From: Oxalicibacterium faecigallinarum
Lineage (GTDB): Bacteria > Pseudomonadota > Gammaproteobacteria > Burkholderiales > Burkholderiaceae_D
NCBI RefSeq assembly: GCF_014635705.1
Contig: NZ_BMDI01000001.1
Coordinates: forward strand, 698,008 to 762,007
DNA: 64,000 nucleotides
Direction of reading: 5' to 3'
Shown: piece by piece, positions 27,189 to 36,577 of the stretch
How the letters are laid out: the number at the start of each line of letters is the position of its first letter
Numbering within the stretch: position 1 is the first letter of the stretch
The notes under the pieces: model-generated
Seen by the model: only the letters and a program-made list of their open reading frames with translations
Databases searched by the model: none
Told to the model about the DNA's origin: nothing
Translations under genes and position numbers: made by a program

Positions 27189-29186
27189 TCAGTGATTTGC
27201 CGCTTTACGCGGTGCCGGAAGTGGGCGCTTTTTTTCACCCGCTGCGTGTCGTTCCAATGGCGAGGAACTCTCACCAGATAAATCATTTCTTGCTAAGCTT
27301 TGAGCCGATTGACGCTCTTTGGCAAGCTCGAGCATGGAGCGGCCAGTGATTGATTCCGCAACTTCCGTCAAAATACGACGTGCCTCCATATAAGCAGGGT
27401 GAACAGGTAACTTTTTATTTTTCTGATCTTCACAAAACTGAATAAACAGTTCAACCGCATCGTGACCAGCTGATGCCCGGATCTTTCCCGAGGACACATA
27501 GGATGCCACAGCATTTCTAACCTCAATGCTGTGAGGTAATTTGTTCCATGGAGGGGCAACATGCAGTAAACCTAGTGACTGGCCATTTTCAGTAGAGGCG
27601 CGCACGAGTCTGACATCGTCTTCGATATGCGCTACCACCCAAATTTTCTTACCAACGAGGTCATGGCGTTGGCCGAGAGTGTCGCTAGTGTAACGCCCAT
27701 GGGCAAAATTAATAAAAGGACGTCTCCCGACTTTGTAGCCACCGTGAACCGTGCAGAGCTTGCGAAAACTGAGCAGATCACTAACTGTAGTTTGATCAGC
27801 ATATCGGAACGGGCGCTCTGGATACATTGCTCTAAACTGCAAGTATTCGAGCGGTGAGCGTCCCCCCAGGCTGTTATGTGGCTGAGCGTTGTAGTTCGCG
27901 ATGAGAACAGCCAGTAGCTCATGTGCGTATTCATATTGAAACTGGCTTGTAAGTGCTACTGCTTTTGGATCGCGTCCACGTTTTTTCTTCGGTTCTGCAC
28001 CAGTCGTGTTCGAAAGCTTCTGAAAACCGTACGTACTGAGCCTACGAAAATACGTTTCAATGAAGGGGCGGTCATCTTTGCTACGCCGCGCTGAATAACC
28101 GCTACTTGGATCAATGAGCTCTGAACCTACCACGTCACGGAGAACCTCTTTGACATGTTTGCATGTCTCAGCCAACGCGCCATCGACGCTGGTTTGATCC
28201 CAGCAGATGCCCACAAAATCTTCTGATACTCCGGATGGCAGATTCGCGTTCTGGCGATACCCTTCATCACTAAAACTGATAATCGGACGTTTGTATCTTG
28301 TTAGAGCCATTTTTATAGCTCTCAAAACATCTACTTTTGATACTTCTTCTCGCATACTCAGGTGGTAGCCAATCACGTTTCGCGACATGACCTCTATAAT
28401 TACAACTACCCACAGACGATGAACAATCTTCTGAAGATATCCCCCACTTGGTTGAGGAATCAGAACACTGAATATTCCATCAAGTTTGTGCCCGTCCATT
28501 TCAACGCGTTCGAAGAGATGGGTAATGGGGCGTTTTGTACCATCTCCCGTCATCAGTTTTTTCTTAGCATCAGGTCCGCCAACAACTAATGCGGCTTCCA
28601 CCGGATTTTGATCAAGTAGCCTTTTGATGTATTGGCAGATCGATACGTAACCACGATTATGTGTATTGAAGGGCCAAGCATGCTTTGCCTCGTAGCCTAG
28701 GGTTCGCAGCTCTTCTAATAGCCAATTCCAGTGATTAATTCGACCACGTTTAAGATGCGACAGACTTGTGACGCGTCCAGCCGAGAGGACTCGCTTATCG
28801 AATCGATGACGTAGTTCAGGGTGTGTTAGGAACAGTGTCGTCAAAGCGCCTGCACCACCCTTCCCGTATTTGTCGATACAGACTTGATGCTTGCGACGAT
28901 AAGGTCGAATTCGTTCCCAAGGAACCAATGCACGCCATCCCCAAACTTCACCGTCACTATGAACAGCCAAACATCGTTCTTTTAATAAACGGTAAGTTTG
29001 CGCACCGCCTATGCCTGCCTTATCCTTAATCTGTTCGGCAGACGCACCATCTAGATAAAGATTGATCGCATGTTTACGAGAGAAGTACCTTTTTTTGTCG
29101 ATCCCCTCAAGTGCGCCCTCATCTGGATACTTCCAGTCAGCAACATTAAGTTCATCGCGAGTCATACGATGGGTATTTTTAGGCAC
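27189..29186 (-). CDS. tnsB: TnsB/TniA-family DDE transposase
   Basis: Mu/Tn7-type transposase of 665 aa. The GTG at 29186 (MPKNTHRMTRDELN) is chosen because AAGGAG lies seven bases upstream. N-terminal HTH regions (AINLYLDGASAEQIKDKAGI) bind element ends. The integrase core has a first Asp in RVEMDGHKLDG, a probable second Asp in DQTSVDGALAE, and Glu in RPFIETYFRRLS. NYNAQPHNSLGGRSPLEYL and a Mu-C-like beta-barrel (KKIWVVAHIEDDVRLVRA) follow, with a basic C-terminal tail for contact with TnsC. No tnsA endonuclease gene lies upstream, so cut-and-paste transposition of the Tn7 kind is not expected. Confidence 0.88.
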   Translation of the reverse strand: MPKNTHRMTRDELNVADWKYPDEGALEGIDKKRYFSRKHAINLYLDGASAEQIKDKAGIGGAQTYRLLKERCLAVHSDGEVWGWRALVPWERIRPYRRKHQVCIDKYGKGGAGALTTLFLTHPELRHRFDKRVLSAGRVTSLSHLKRGRINHWNWLLEELRTLGYEAKHAWPFNTHNRGYVSICQYIKRLLDQNPVEAALVVGGPDAKKKLMTGDGTKRPITHLFERVEMDGHKLDGIFSVLIPQPSGGYLQKIVHRLWVVVIIEVMSRNVIGYHLSMREEVSKVDVLRAIKMALTRYKRPIISFSDEGYRQNANLPSGVSEDFVGICWDQTSVDGALAETCKHVKEVLRDVVGSELIDPSSGYSARRSKDDRPFIETYFRRLSTYGFQKLSNTTGAEPKKKRGRDPKAVALTSQFQYEYAHELLAVLIANYNAQPHNSLGGRSPLEYLQFRAMYPERPFRYADQTTVSDLLSFRKLCTVHGGYKVGRRPFINFAHGRYTSDTLGQRHDLVGKKIWVVAHIEDDVRLVRASTENGQSLGLLHVAPPWNKLPHSIEVRNAVASYVSSGKIRASAGHDAVELFIQFCEDQKNKKLPVHPAYMEARRILTEVAESITGRSMLELAKERQSAQSLARNDLSGESSSPLERHAAGEKKRPLPAPRKAANH

Positions 29187-29384
29187 ATCTGTACTCCTTG
29201 AAAGAAGCAAGGCCACCCCTGTCTATGAACTATACAAAATTATTTAAAAAGGTGAAGGATGTACTGGTTTTATTTAATTTTTAGAAAAAAAATGTTGTAA
29301 ATGAAAAAATTAAAAATCCATATGAATCAAAGAGATAGCAGATTCTTCAATTTACAAATTTAGTTATTCATACGCTGGCCCATC
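29187..29384. other. AT-rich junction, candidate element end
   Basis: About 200 strongly AT-rich bases separate the transposase gene from a GC-richer hybrid kinase gene. TGTAAATGAA near 29295 and TTCAATTTACA at 29346-29356 form an imperfect inverted pair; the latter ends in ACA, the terminal trinucleotide usual for Tn7-like ends. Composition changes here, so the right boundary of the island is probably within this stretch. The exact base is not determined. Confidence 0.4.
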
Positions 29385-31514
29385 TCATGCCACACCGCTC
29401 TTGCCGCCAATCAGCGATTCAACACGCGCCGTCAATGCATCCGTTGCAAATGGCTTGGTCAAAATCTGCATGCCGGCTTCGAGATCGCCATGATTGAGAA
29501 CGGCGTTCTCCGCGTAACCCGTGATGAACAAAACCGGCAGATTCGGGCGTTGCGCCCTGATCGCATCTGCCAGTTGTCGCCCGTTCAATCCATTTGGCAA
29601 GCCGACGTCGGTAATCAACAAATCGGGCTGTAAATCCAGTGCCATGAGTTTCAGTGCCGATGGACCGTCCTCTGCCTCGATCAACCGATAGCCAAGATCC
29701 TTGAGTATTTCCGCTGAAACGGTACGCACCAAAGGCTCATCGTCCACGATCAGAATTGTCTTGCGCTCACCAGCTGCGGCAACGGCTGCAGCCAGCTGTA
29801 CGTTGTTCTCAAGACTTTCCTCGCCTTCGTAGCGTGGCAGATAGATGCAGATTCTCGTGCCTTGTTCCGGTTCGGAATCGATGTGTGCCGTACCGCCGGA
29901 CTGACCGGCGAAACCGTAGACCATGGACAATCCCAGACCGGTGCCTTGACCAACCGGTTTGGTCGTGAAGAAGGGATCGAACGCGCGTGCAACGACATCC
30001 TTGCTCATGCCAATGCCGGTATCGCTGACGCATAACGAGACATAGGCACCTGTACTTAGGCCAAGCTGGCTTGCCCGGGCGTCATCCAGATGACAGTTAC
30101 TGCTTTCTATTGTGAGCGTTCCGCCGTCCGGCATGGCATCGCGAGCGTTGATGCACAGATTAAGCAAGGCATTTTCGAGTTGGCCGATATCGACAAAGGT
30201 GTTCCACAGGTCGCTGGCAGCACTCATCCTGATCGCAATCGACGGGCCAACACTGCGGCCGATCAGTTCGGTCATGCCGGCGACGATATGGTTGGGATTG
30301 GCTGGTTTAGGATCAAGCGTTTGACGGCGCGAGAACGCCAGCATGCGCTGTGTCAGACTTGCTGCACGCTTGATCGCCGATTGCGCGCCGCTGAGATGAC
30401 GATCAACATCGGCCAGACGCCCTTGCGCCAGCCTGATTTTCAATAGCTCCAGACTGCCGTTGATGCCGGCCAGAATGTTGTTGAAATCATGGGCGAGGCC
30501 GCCGCTGAGCTGGCCGACTGCTTCCATCTTTTGCGATTGGCGCAATGCTTCCTCGGCCTTGAGAAGCGCCGAGGTGCGCTCTTCGACGCGTAATTCCAGC
30601 GTTTCATTGAGTGCGCGGAGGGACGCAATGGCGTGATCACGCTCCGCCTCGATGGCGCGGCGCCCTTCCATATCGATCAGAACGCCGGGAAACTTGCTTG
30701 GTGCCCCATTGACGTCCAGATCCACACGGCCATTCGCTTCCAGCCAGTAATAACGACCATCGCGCCGTTTCGTCCGATACTGATGCGCATAGGGCCCGCC
30801 TTGTGCCAGTGCTTTAGTGATGGCAGCTAACAGACCTTCCCTGTCTTCCGGATGTACCGTTTCGATGATTTTTTCCAGCTTGACGCCGGTACGTGGCTGC
30901 TCGGGATCAAGGCCAAAAGCGTTTGCGAATCCTTCGTCGATATTAAACTGATCCGCGGGGACGTCCCAAAGCCAGGTACCAATAATGGCACCTGCCGCCA
31001 ACGCAAGTTGTACGCGCTGCACGTTTTCACGCAAGGCGGTTTCAAGGCGAACGCGCGCGGTGACGTCACGAAACAGGACAGAGACCTGCCGCATTTCCGG
31101 CGAACCGACCCTTGTTGCAGCCACTTCGATATGCCGCTTAATGGCGACGAATTCCTGCTCGAAGCGAACCGGCTCACCAGTTTGCAAAACCTTGCCATAG
31201 ATAGCGAGCCATGTGTCAGGGTTGTCCGGTTCAATCTCACGCAGGCGTTTGCCAATAATGTCGCTGATGCCAGTGTGGCGCTGATAGCCGGAGTTGGCTT
31301 CGATATGCACATAGTCGCTCAAGGGACCGTGCGGACCATCGATGAATTCGATGATGCAAAAACCGTCATCGATCGCCTCGAACAGGGCCTCACGCTGGAT
31401 TCGGTTTAGCGCGATCTCTTCTTGCAATGTGCGCTGGTTGGATGACTTGGATTCAATGGTCACGACAATATCGGCTTGGACAGGAAAAATGGCAGCGATC
31501 AACAGAGCATCCAT
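29385..31514 (-). CDS. Hybrid histidine kinase with PAS domains and receiver
   Basis: Cytosolic hybrid sensor kinase, 709 aa from the ATG at 31514 (an in-frame TTG at 31574 is less likely). Two PAS domains (about residues 25-160 and 175-300; the second has FPGVLIDMEGRR) precede a coiled coil, HisKA with GGLAHDFNNILAGI (His acceptor), and HATPase with NLCINARDAMPDGG and GTGLGLSMVYGF. A C-terminal receiver has ILIVDDEPLVR, Asp in LLITDVGLPNGL, and Lys in ILTKPF. The kinase/receiver layout is common in Proteobacteria; the signal is unknown. It is divergent from mnmH, and its 3' end abuts the island junction. Confidence 0.9.
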   Translation of the reverse strand: MDALLIAAIFPVQADIVVTIESKSSNQRTLQEEIALNRIQREALFEAIDDGFCIIEFIDGPHGPLSDYVHIEANSGYQRHTGISDIIGKRLREIEPDNPDTWLAIYGKVLQTGEPVRFEQEFVAIKRHIEVAATRVGSPEMRQVSVLFRDVTARVRLETALRENVQRVQLALAAGAIIGTWLWDVPADQFNIDEGFANAFGLDPEQPRTGVKLEKIIETVHPEDREGLLAAITKALAQGGPYAHQYRTKRRDGRYYWLEANGRVDLDVNGAPSKFPGVLIDMEGRRAIEAERDHAIASLRALNETLELRVEERTSALLKAEEALRQSQKMEAVGQLSGGLAHDFNNILAGINGSLELLKIRLAQGRLADVDRHLSGAQSAIKRAASLTQRMLAFSRRQTLDPKPANPNHIVAGMTELIGRSVGPSIAIRMSAASDLWNTFVDIGQLENALLNLCINARDAMPDGGTLTIESSNCHLDDARASQLGLSTGAYVSLCVSDTGIGMSKDVVARAFDPFFTTKPVGQGTGLGLSMVYGFAGQSGGTAHIDSEPEQGTRICIYLPRYEGEESLENNVQLAAAVAAAGERKTILIVDDEPLVRTVSAEILKDLGYRLIEAEDGPSALKLMALDLQPDLLITDVGLPNGLNGRQLADAIRAQRPNLPVLFITGYAENAVLNHGDLEAGMQILTKPFATDALTARVESLIGGKSGVA

Positions 31515-31621
31515 TGTGGCGGATAAATGCTCAGGTAACGCATCCGTATAAAAATAAGATCCACGATAAGGCAATTGATTCCCACCTTGCGGTTTTGTCG
31601 CGCCAGGAGCGCAAAGGCGGC

Positions 31622-32728
31622 ATGCGATATAGTGTCGGTCTGTTCAAAGCGCCTCTTTTTGCCATGAAATACCCACTGCTCCGATCTTTTGCCGACTTGC
31701 TGCCGGAGCTTGGTCAGTACGACGCCATCATTGACGTCCGCAGTCCGCTTGAGTTTGCGGAAGATCACGTACCCGGTGCAATCAATTGCCCTGTCCTGAA
31801 TAACGAAGAACGCATTCGCGTCGGTACACATTATCGTCAGGTCGGTGCGTTTGAGGCGAAAAAGCTCGGCGCAGCGCTGGTCGCAAAAAATGTCGCCCAG
31901 CATATCGAAATGCTGTTTTACAGTCATCCACAAAGCTGGAAGCCTTTGGTGTACTGCTGGCGCGGCGGCAACCGCAGTGGTGCCATGGCGCATATTTTAG
32001 CCAAGGTCGGCTGGCCCGTGACGCGCATTGATGGTGGCTACAAGGCTTATCGCTCGCATGTAAACACAGAGCTGACTTCCCTGCCCGCCACATTTCATTA
32101 TCAGGTTTTGTGCGGACCAACTGGCAGTGGCAAGAGTCGTCTCTTGCGCACGCTCGTGCAACAGGGCGCACAGGTGCTGGACCTGGAACAGCTGGCCAAT
32201 CATCGCGGTTCGGTGCTGGGCAATGTTCCAGATAGTGAGCAACCATCGCAAAAATGGTTTGAAACGGGTATCTGGCATGCCCTGCGTCAGTTTGATCCCG
32301 ACAGGCCCGTCTTCATCGAGGCGGAAAGCAAGAAAGTTGGAAAATTGCGCGTGCCAGATAGTTTGATGACATGCATGCGCGCCTCGGCCTGTACGGTAAT
32401 TGCCTTGCCACTCGCTGATCGCGTGCATTTGTTGCTGGACGAGTATGCACATTTCGTTCAGGATGCCGCGCATCTGACGCATCAGCTCGATTTGCTGGCG
32501 CCACTACATGGCAAGGATCGCATTGCGCAGTGGCGAATGCTGGCAGAATCCGGCGAGATGCCCAAACTTGTTGAGGCGCTGCTTGCAAGCCATTACGATG
32601 CGTTATACGCTCAGTCCGTCAAACGCAATTTTTCCGAACTTGGTTCCGCAACCATGCTTCCGCTGGCTGACGGCTCGACACAGACTTTTGAACAAGCGGC
32701 AGCACAATTGATCGCTACCGCAACATAA
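31622..32728 (+). CDS. mnmH: tRNA 2-selenouridine synthase MnmH (SelU)
   Basis: Converts wobble 2-thiouridine to 2-selenouridine in tRNA using selenophosphate. The N-terminal rhodanese domain has AIIDVRSPLEFAEDHVPGAIN and active-site Cys in LVYCWRGGNRSGAMAH. The P-loop domain has VLCGPTGSGKSRLL, then LDLEQLANHRGSVLG and FIEAESKKVGKLRVP, all typical of SelU. ATG 31622 has AAAGG nearby. ATG 31664 (MKYPLLRSF) is an alternative that fits the family N-terminus better. It precedes selD on the same strand, the supplier of its selenium donor. Confidence 0.93.
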   Translation: MRYSVGLFKAPLFAMKYPLLRSFADLLPELGQYDAIIDVRSPLEFAEDHVPGAINCPVLNNEERIRVGTHYRQVGAFEAKKLGAALVAKNVAQHIEMLFYSHPQSWKPLVYCWRGGNRSGAMAHILAKVGWPVTRIDGGYKAYRSHVNTELTSLPATFHYQVLCGPTGSGKSRLLRTLVQQGAQVLDLEQLANHRGSVLGNVPDSEQPSQKWFETGIWHALRQFDPDRPVFIEAESKKVGKLRVPDSLMTCMRASACTVIALPLADRVHLLLDEYAHFVQDAAHLTHQLDLLAPLHGKDRIAQWRMLAESGEMPKLVEALLASHYDALYAQSVKRNFSELGSATMLPLADGSTQTFEQAAAQLIATAT

Positions 32729-32783
32729 GAACGCATAACATCAAGTTGCCGCGCCACGTGGTACGCATTTTCACAGGATAGAC

Positions 32784-33839
32784 ATGGCAGATATGCACGC
32801 ATCCGGTATTCGGTTGACCGGTTTCTCTCACGGTGGCGGCTGCGGCTGCAAAATTGCGCCGGGCGTTTTGCGCGATATTCTCAAGAACACTGGCGGCTTT
32901 CCGATACCGGAACAACTGATGGTCGGCATTGAAACGTCTGACGATGCCGCCGTCTACAAGCTCAATGACGAGCAGGCACTGATTGCCACGACCGACTTCT
33001 TCATGCCGATCGTCGATGATCCGTTCGACTTTGGCCGCATTGCTGCGACCAACGCGATTTCGGACGTGTATGCGATGGGTGGCACACCCATCATGGCGCT
33101 GGCACTGGTCGGTATGCCCGTCAATCAGTTACCCGTTGATGTCATCGGCCAGATTCTGCGCGGTGGCGAGTCGATTTGTGCCGAGGCCGGCATCCCGATC
33201 GCCGGTGGTCACACGATTGATTCGGTCGAGCCGATTTATGGTTTGGTGGTGCTTGGGCTGGTGCATCCGTCCCGCGTCAAACGCAACGGCGGTGCGCAAG
33301 CAGGCGACGCACTCATTCTCGGCAAACCGCTTGGCGTTGGCGTCCTCTCGGCAGCACTGAAGAAAAATCTGCTGAATACCGACGGCTACGCGGCCATGCT
33401 TGCCAATACCACCAAGCTCAACACGCCAGGCAAGAAGCTTTCTGAAATGTCAGCCGTTCATGCCCTTACCGATGTGACCGGCTTTGGTCTGCTCGGACAT
33501 ACGCTGGAACTGGCACGCGGATCCAACCTGCATGTGTGCCTTGATTTATGCGCCATTCCGCTGCTGCCGCAAGTACAGGCATTGGCAGAAAAAGGCTGCA
33601 TTACGGGCGCATCCGACAGAAACTGGAATGGCTACGGGAACGAAGTTGACCTGCCGCAATCCATTACTGCGGTACAGAAAGCCTTGCTGACCGATCCGCA
33701 AACGGCTGGTGGCTTGCTGGTTGCCTGTGCACCGGACGCCGTCGAGCAAGTACTGGCCCTGTTCCGCGCCGAAGGTTTCGCCGATGCTGCGGTGATCGGC
33801 CATCTCCAGCAAGGGCCGGCTCGCGTGCAGGTTGCCTGA
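32784..33839 (+). CDS. selD: Selenide, water dikinase SelD
   Basis: Makes selenophosphate from selenide and ATP, the donor for both selenocysteine and 2-selenouridine. At 351 aa it has the family length. Near the N-terminus GGGCGCKIAPGVL carries catalytic Cys20 and Lys23; this copy uses Cys, not selenocysteine. ETSDDAAVYKLN, TDFFMPIVDDPFDFGRIAATNAISDVYAMGG and LTDVTGFGLLGH are the ATP-binding segments. It stands between mnmH and an ABC transporter, in a selenium-use locus that also includes the minus-strand sel genes. Confidence 0.96.
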   Translation: MADMHASGIRLTGFSHGGGCGCKIAPGVLRDILKNTGGFPIPEQLMVGIETSDDAAVYKLNDEQALIATTDFFMPIVDDPFDFGRIAATNAISDVYAMGGTPIMALALVGMPVNQLPVDVIGQILRGGESICAEAGIPIAGGHTIDSVEPIYGLVVLGLVHPSRVKRNGGAQAGDALILGKPLGVGVLSAALKKNLLNTDGYAAMLANTTKLNTPGKKLSEMSAVHALTDVTGFGLLGHTLELARGSNLHVCLDLCAIPLLPQVQALAEKGCITGASDRNWNGYGNEVDLPQSITAVQKALLTDPQTAGGLLVACAPDAVEQVLALFRAEGFADAAVIGHLQQGPARVQVA

Positions 33840-33850
33840 TTCATTCAACG

Positions 33851-33896
33851 GGAAGACTACAAAAACAAGAATTCAGTCTTCGGATGGATACATCCG
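33851..33896. repeat. Two small hairpins between selD and the ABC transporter
   Basis: GAAGACT (33852-33858) pairs with AGTCTTC (33875-33881), followed by CGGATG-GATA-CATCCG (33881-33896). No T run follows. They may stabilise the transcript or act as a weak terminator within the plus-strand selenium operon. Confidence 0.4.
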
Positions 33897-33974
33897 ATCA
33901 AGCGGCACAGCAGCACGAGGCCGCATCAGCAAGAGCGCCATACGATCAATTTCTCTACAACCATGAGGTGTTAC

Positions 33975-34850
33975 ATGATTCGTCTATCTCTGCCCAAGTT
34001 TTCCACCCTCCTCGCTTCGGTACTGGCAACTGCAGTCATTGGTGCGACCGGCATGGCACATGCGCAGCAGGTCTTGCGTGTGTCTGCGATTCCTGATGAG
34101 TCGCCGACAGAGCTGCAGCGAAAGTTCAAGCCATTGGGTGACTACCTGGCACAGAAGACGGGCATGAAGGTCGAGTTCACCCCCGTGACCGATTATGCTG
34201 CGTCGGTGGAAGGCCTGATTACCAATAAACTCGACATGGTCTGGTTTGGCGGCTTTACCTTCGTGCAGGCAAATGTACGTAGTGGTGGCAAGGTCGTCCC
34301 ATTGGTCCAGCGCGAAGAGGATGAAAAATTCCGTTCGGTTTTCATCACGACCAATGCCTCCATCCATAAACTCGAAGATTTGAAAGGCAAGACCTTCAGC
34401 TTCGGTTCCGAATCATCCACGTCCGGTCACCTGATGCCACGTTATTTTCTGCTGGCGGCCAAACTCAATCCTGATACAGACATGAAGCGTATCGCCTTTT
34501 CTGGCGCACATGATGCGACGGTGGCAGCCGTCGCGGGCGGCAAAGTCGATGCCGGTGCACTGAACATTTCGGTCTGGGAAAAACTGGTGGAAGGCAAAAA
34601 GGTTGATCCAGCCAAGGTACGTGTGTTCTACACCACGCCCGGTTACTACGATTACAACTGGAGCGTACGCGCCGACATGAATCCCGAAATCCGCAAGAAA
34701 ATCACGGATGCCTTTCTTGCGCTGAATGCAGATACCCCGGAAGGCAAGCAGATTCTGGAACTGCAGCGCGCCACCCGTTTCATTCCGACCCGCGCAGAAA
34801 ACTACAAGGATATCGAAGCGGCAGCACGTAATGCCGGTCTGTTGAAGTAA
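33975..34850 (+). CDS. PhnD-like ABC substrate-binding protein, putative selenium oxyanion
   Basis: Periplasmic binding protein of 291 aa; the ATG at 33975 has GAGG upstream and opens a signal peptide ending MAHAQQ. The PhnD-family fold shows in LRVSAIPDESPTELQRKFKPLGDYLAQ, VTDYAASVEGLITNKLDMVWFGGFTF and FGSESSTSGHLMPRYFL. This family takes phosphonate, phosphite or related oxyanions. A clade found beside selD/mnmH genes is annotated as putative selenate transport, and the context here is the same. The ligand has not been shown, so selenium specificity rests on neighbourhood. Confidence 0.82.
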   Translation: MIRLSLPKFSTLLASVLATAVIGATGMAHAQQVLRVSAIPDESPTELQRKFKPLGDYLAQKTGMKVEFTPVTDYAASVEGLITNKLDMVWFGGFTFVQANVRSGGKVVPLVQREEDEKFRSVFITTNASIHKLEDLKGKTFSFGSESSTSGHLMPRYFLLAAKLNPDTDMKRIAFSGAHDATVAAVAGGKVDAGALNISVWEKLVEGKKVDPAKVRVFYTTPGYYDYNWSVRADMNPEIRKKITDAFLALNADTPEGKQILELQRATRFIPTRAENYKDIEAAARNAGLLK

Positions 34851-34910
34851 GTCTCATCTTGTAAACCTGTCCGCTTGTCTTGAAGGAGGCAGGCGGATGG
34901 AAGCCTCGTC

Positions 34911-35735
34911 ATGACCATTCTGCTTAAATCCGTGTCCGTCCGCCATGATGGCGCAGCCTCCTCCGCGTTTGCCTTGCGCGAGTTGACGCTTGCCATCGCG
35001 CAGGGTGAACAGGTTGCGCTCATCGGTCCTTCCGGTGCGGGAAAAACCAGTTTGCTGCATACGATGGCATGCGCACTCAAGCCTGCTCAGTCACAGGCGG
35101 AGGCGCAATTTCTTCTTTATGGGCTAGATCCCTGGCAGTTATCCAGTACAGAACGGCATGCATTGCGCGCCAAGCTCTTTCTGGCGCCACAAACACCGCC
35201 ACTTCCGCCACGCCAGCGGGTGGTCAACGCCGTACTGGCGGGTGCCTTGCCGCAATGGAGTCTGTGGCAAGCCATGCGTTCTCTGATCAAGCCGATCGAT
35301 CCGGCACGCGCTTACGCAGCACTATCCAGATTCAATCTGCAGGACAAGTTGTACGCGCGTGTGGACCGTTTGTCAGGCGGCGAACGTCAGCGCTGTGGCA
35401 TGGCACGCGCACTGATTTCTTCTGCCGAGATGTTTCTGGTCGATGAACCATTATCGGCGCTCGATCCGACACTCGCTGTCCAGACGCTCGAAGTCTTGCA
35501 GGCGGAGGCGCGTACGCGCCATGCCACATTGATTTGCAGCTTGCATCAGGTGGAGCTTGCACGTGCGCATTTTCCGCGCGTGATTGGCCTGCGCGATGGA
35601 CGGATTGTTTTCGACGCAGCCAGCGATCAGATCAGCGATGCTGACATCGCCGCTTTGTATCGCAATCGCCGTGACGACGCGCCGGTGCAGGAGACTTCTG
35701 CCCAAGCAGTGGTTACGCTGGTTCCGCGTTGCTAA
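34911..35735 (+). CDS. ABC transporter ATPase, PhnC-like
   Basis: ATP-binding subunit of 274 aa for the oxyanion importer. Walker A is IGPSGAGKTSL, the signature is RLSGGERQRCGMARAL, Walker B is MFLVDEPLSALDP, and the H-loop is CSLHQVELA. It follows the binding protein by 60 bases and precedes two permeases. The C-terminal tail beyond the nucleotide-binding domain is short, as in PhnC. Confidence 0.88.
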   Translation: MTILLKSVSVRHDGAASSAFALRELTLAIAQGEQVALIGPSGAGKTSLLHTMACALKPAQSQAEAQFLLYGLDPWQLSSTERHALRAKLFLAPQTPPLPPRQRVVNAVLAGALPQWSLWQAMRSLIKPIDPARAYAALSRFNLQDKLYARVDRLSGGERQRCGMARALISSAEMFLVDEPLSALDPTLAVQTLEVLQAEARTRHATLICSLHQVELARAHFPRVIGLRDGRIVFDAASDQISDADIAALYRNRRDDAPVQETSAQAVVTLVPRC

Positions 35736-35746
35736 ACCAGGCTGCC

Positions 35747-36577
35747 ATGACTTTCTCTAGCATGCCTGAACGCGATCCGGCCTGGAATGGCAGGATCACC
35801 GCCTGTCTGATCGTGCTCGTCATCCTCTGGCCGATGCTGGTCATGGCCGAGTTCAAGCCCTGGATTCTGCTCGATGCGCAAAGTCTGGGCGCGACCTGGC
35901 AGTTTCTGAGCACGTTTTTTCCGCCTGCGCATTCGCTCGAATTTCTGGAAATGGTGTGGCAAGCCACGTGGGAAACCATTGCCATGGCAACAGCCGGCAT
36001 GACACTGGCATTGCTCGGTGCGTTTCCGATGACCCTGATTGCGACCGAACGCTTGTCCATTTCGCGTCTCGGTACGGGACGTATTGCCATCTGGGCGATG
36101 ACAATACGTCAGGCGGTGCGCTGGATACTGATTTTGCTGCGCAGTGTGCCCGAGCTGGTTTGGGCGTTACTGCTTGTACGTATTGTCGGCCTTGGTCCGA
36201 CCGCCGGCGTGATTGCCATCGCACTGACCTATTGCGGGATGCTTGGCAAAGTCTATGCAGACATTCTTGAATCATCGGATGCGGCAGCCTGCGACAACCT
36301 GCTGCGCAATGGCAGCGGACGGCTCGCGGCCTTTTTCTATGGCGCACTGCCCTCTTCTGCCTCCGAACTGGTTTCCTATACGGTCTATCGCTGGGAATGC
36401 GCGATTCGCGGCTCGGTCGTCATGGGCTTTGTCGGCGCAGGCGGTTTGGGCCAGCGCATGGATGAGTCGATGAAGATGCTGGCTGGCGACGAACTGGCAA
36501 CCATGCTGCTGGTATTTATTCTTTTGGTGGCTTGCGCCGATGGCGTTTCCGCCATGCTGCGACGGAGGCTGGCATGA
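35747..36577 (+). CDS. PhnE-like ABC permease 1
   Basis: Membrane subunit of 276 aa from the ATG at 35747 (a TTG six codons earlier is also in frame). Helices include residues about 20-40 and several in the core. The transport-domain block ILLRSVPELVWALLLVRIVGLGPTAG and the ATPase-coupling sequence near GSGRLAAFFYGALPSSASELVSYTVYRWE match PhnE. It overlaps the second permease gene by 4 bases, suggesting a heterodimeric channel. Confidence 0.87.
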   Translation: MTFSSMPERDPAWNGRITACLIVLVILWPMLVMAEFKPWILLDAQSLGATWQFLSTFFPPAHSLEFLEMVWQATWETIAMATAGMTLALLGAFPMTLIATERLSISRLGTGRIAIWAMTIRQAVRWILILLRSVPELVWALLLVRIVGLGPTAGVIAIALTYCGMLGKVYADILESSDAAACDNLLRNGSGRLAAFFYGALPSSASELVSYTVYRWECAIRGSVVMGFVGAGGLGQRMDESMKMLAGDELATMLLVFILLVACADGVSAMLRRRLA

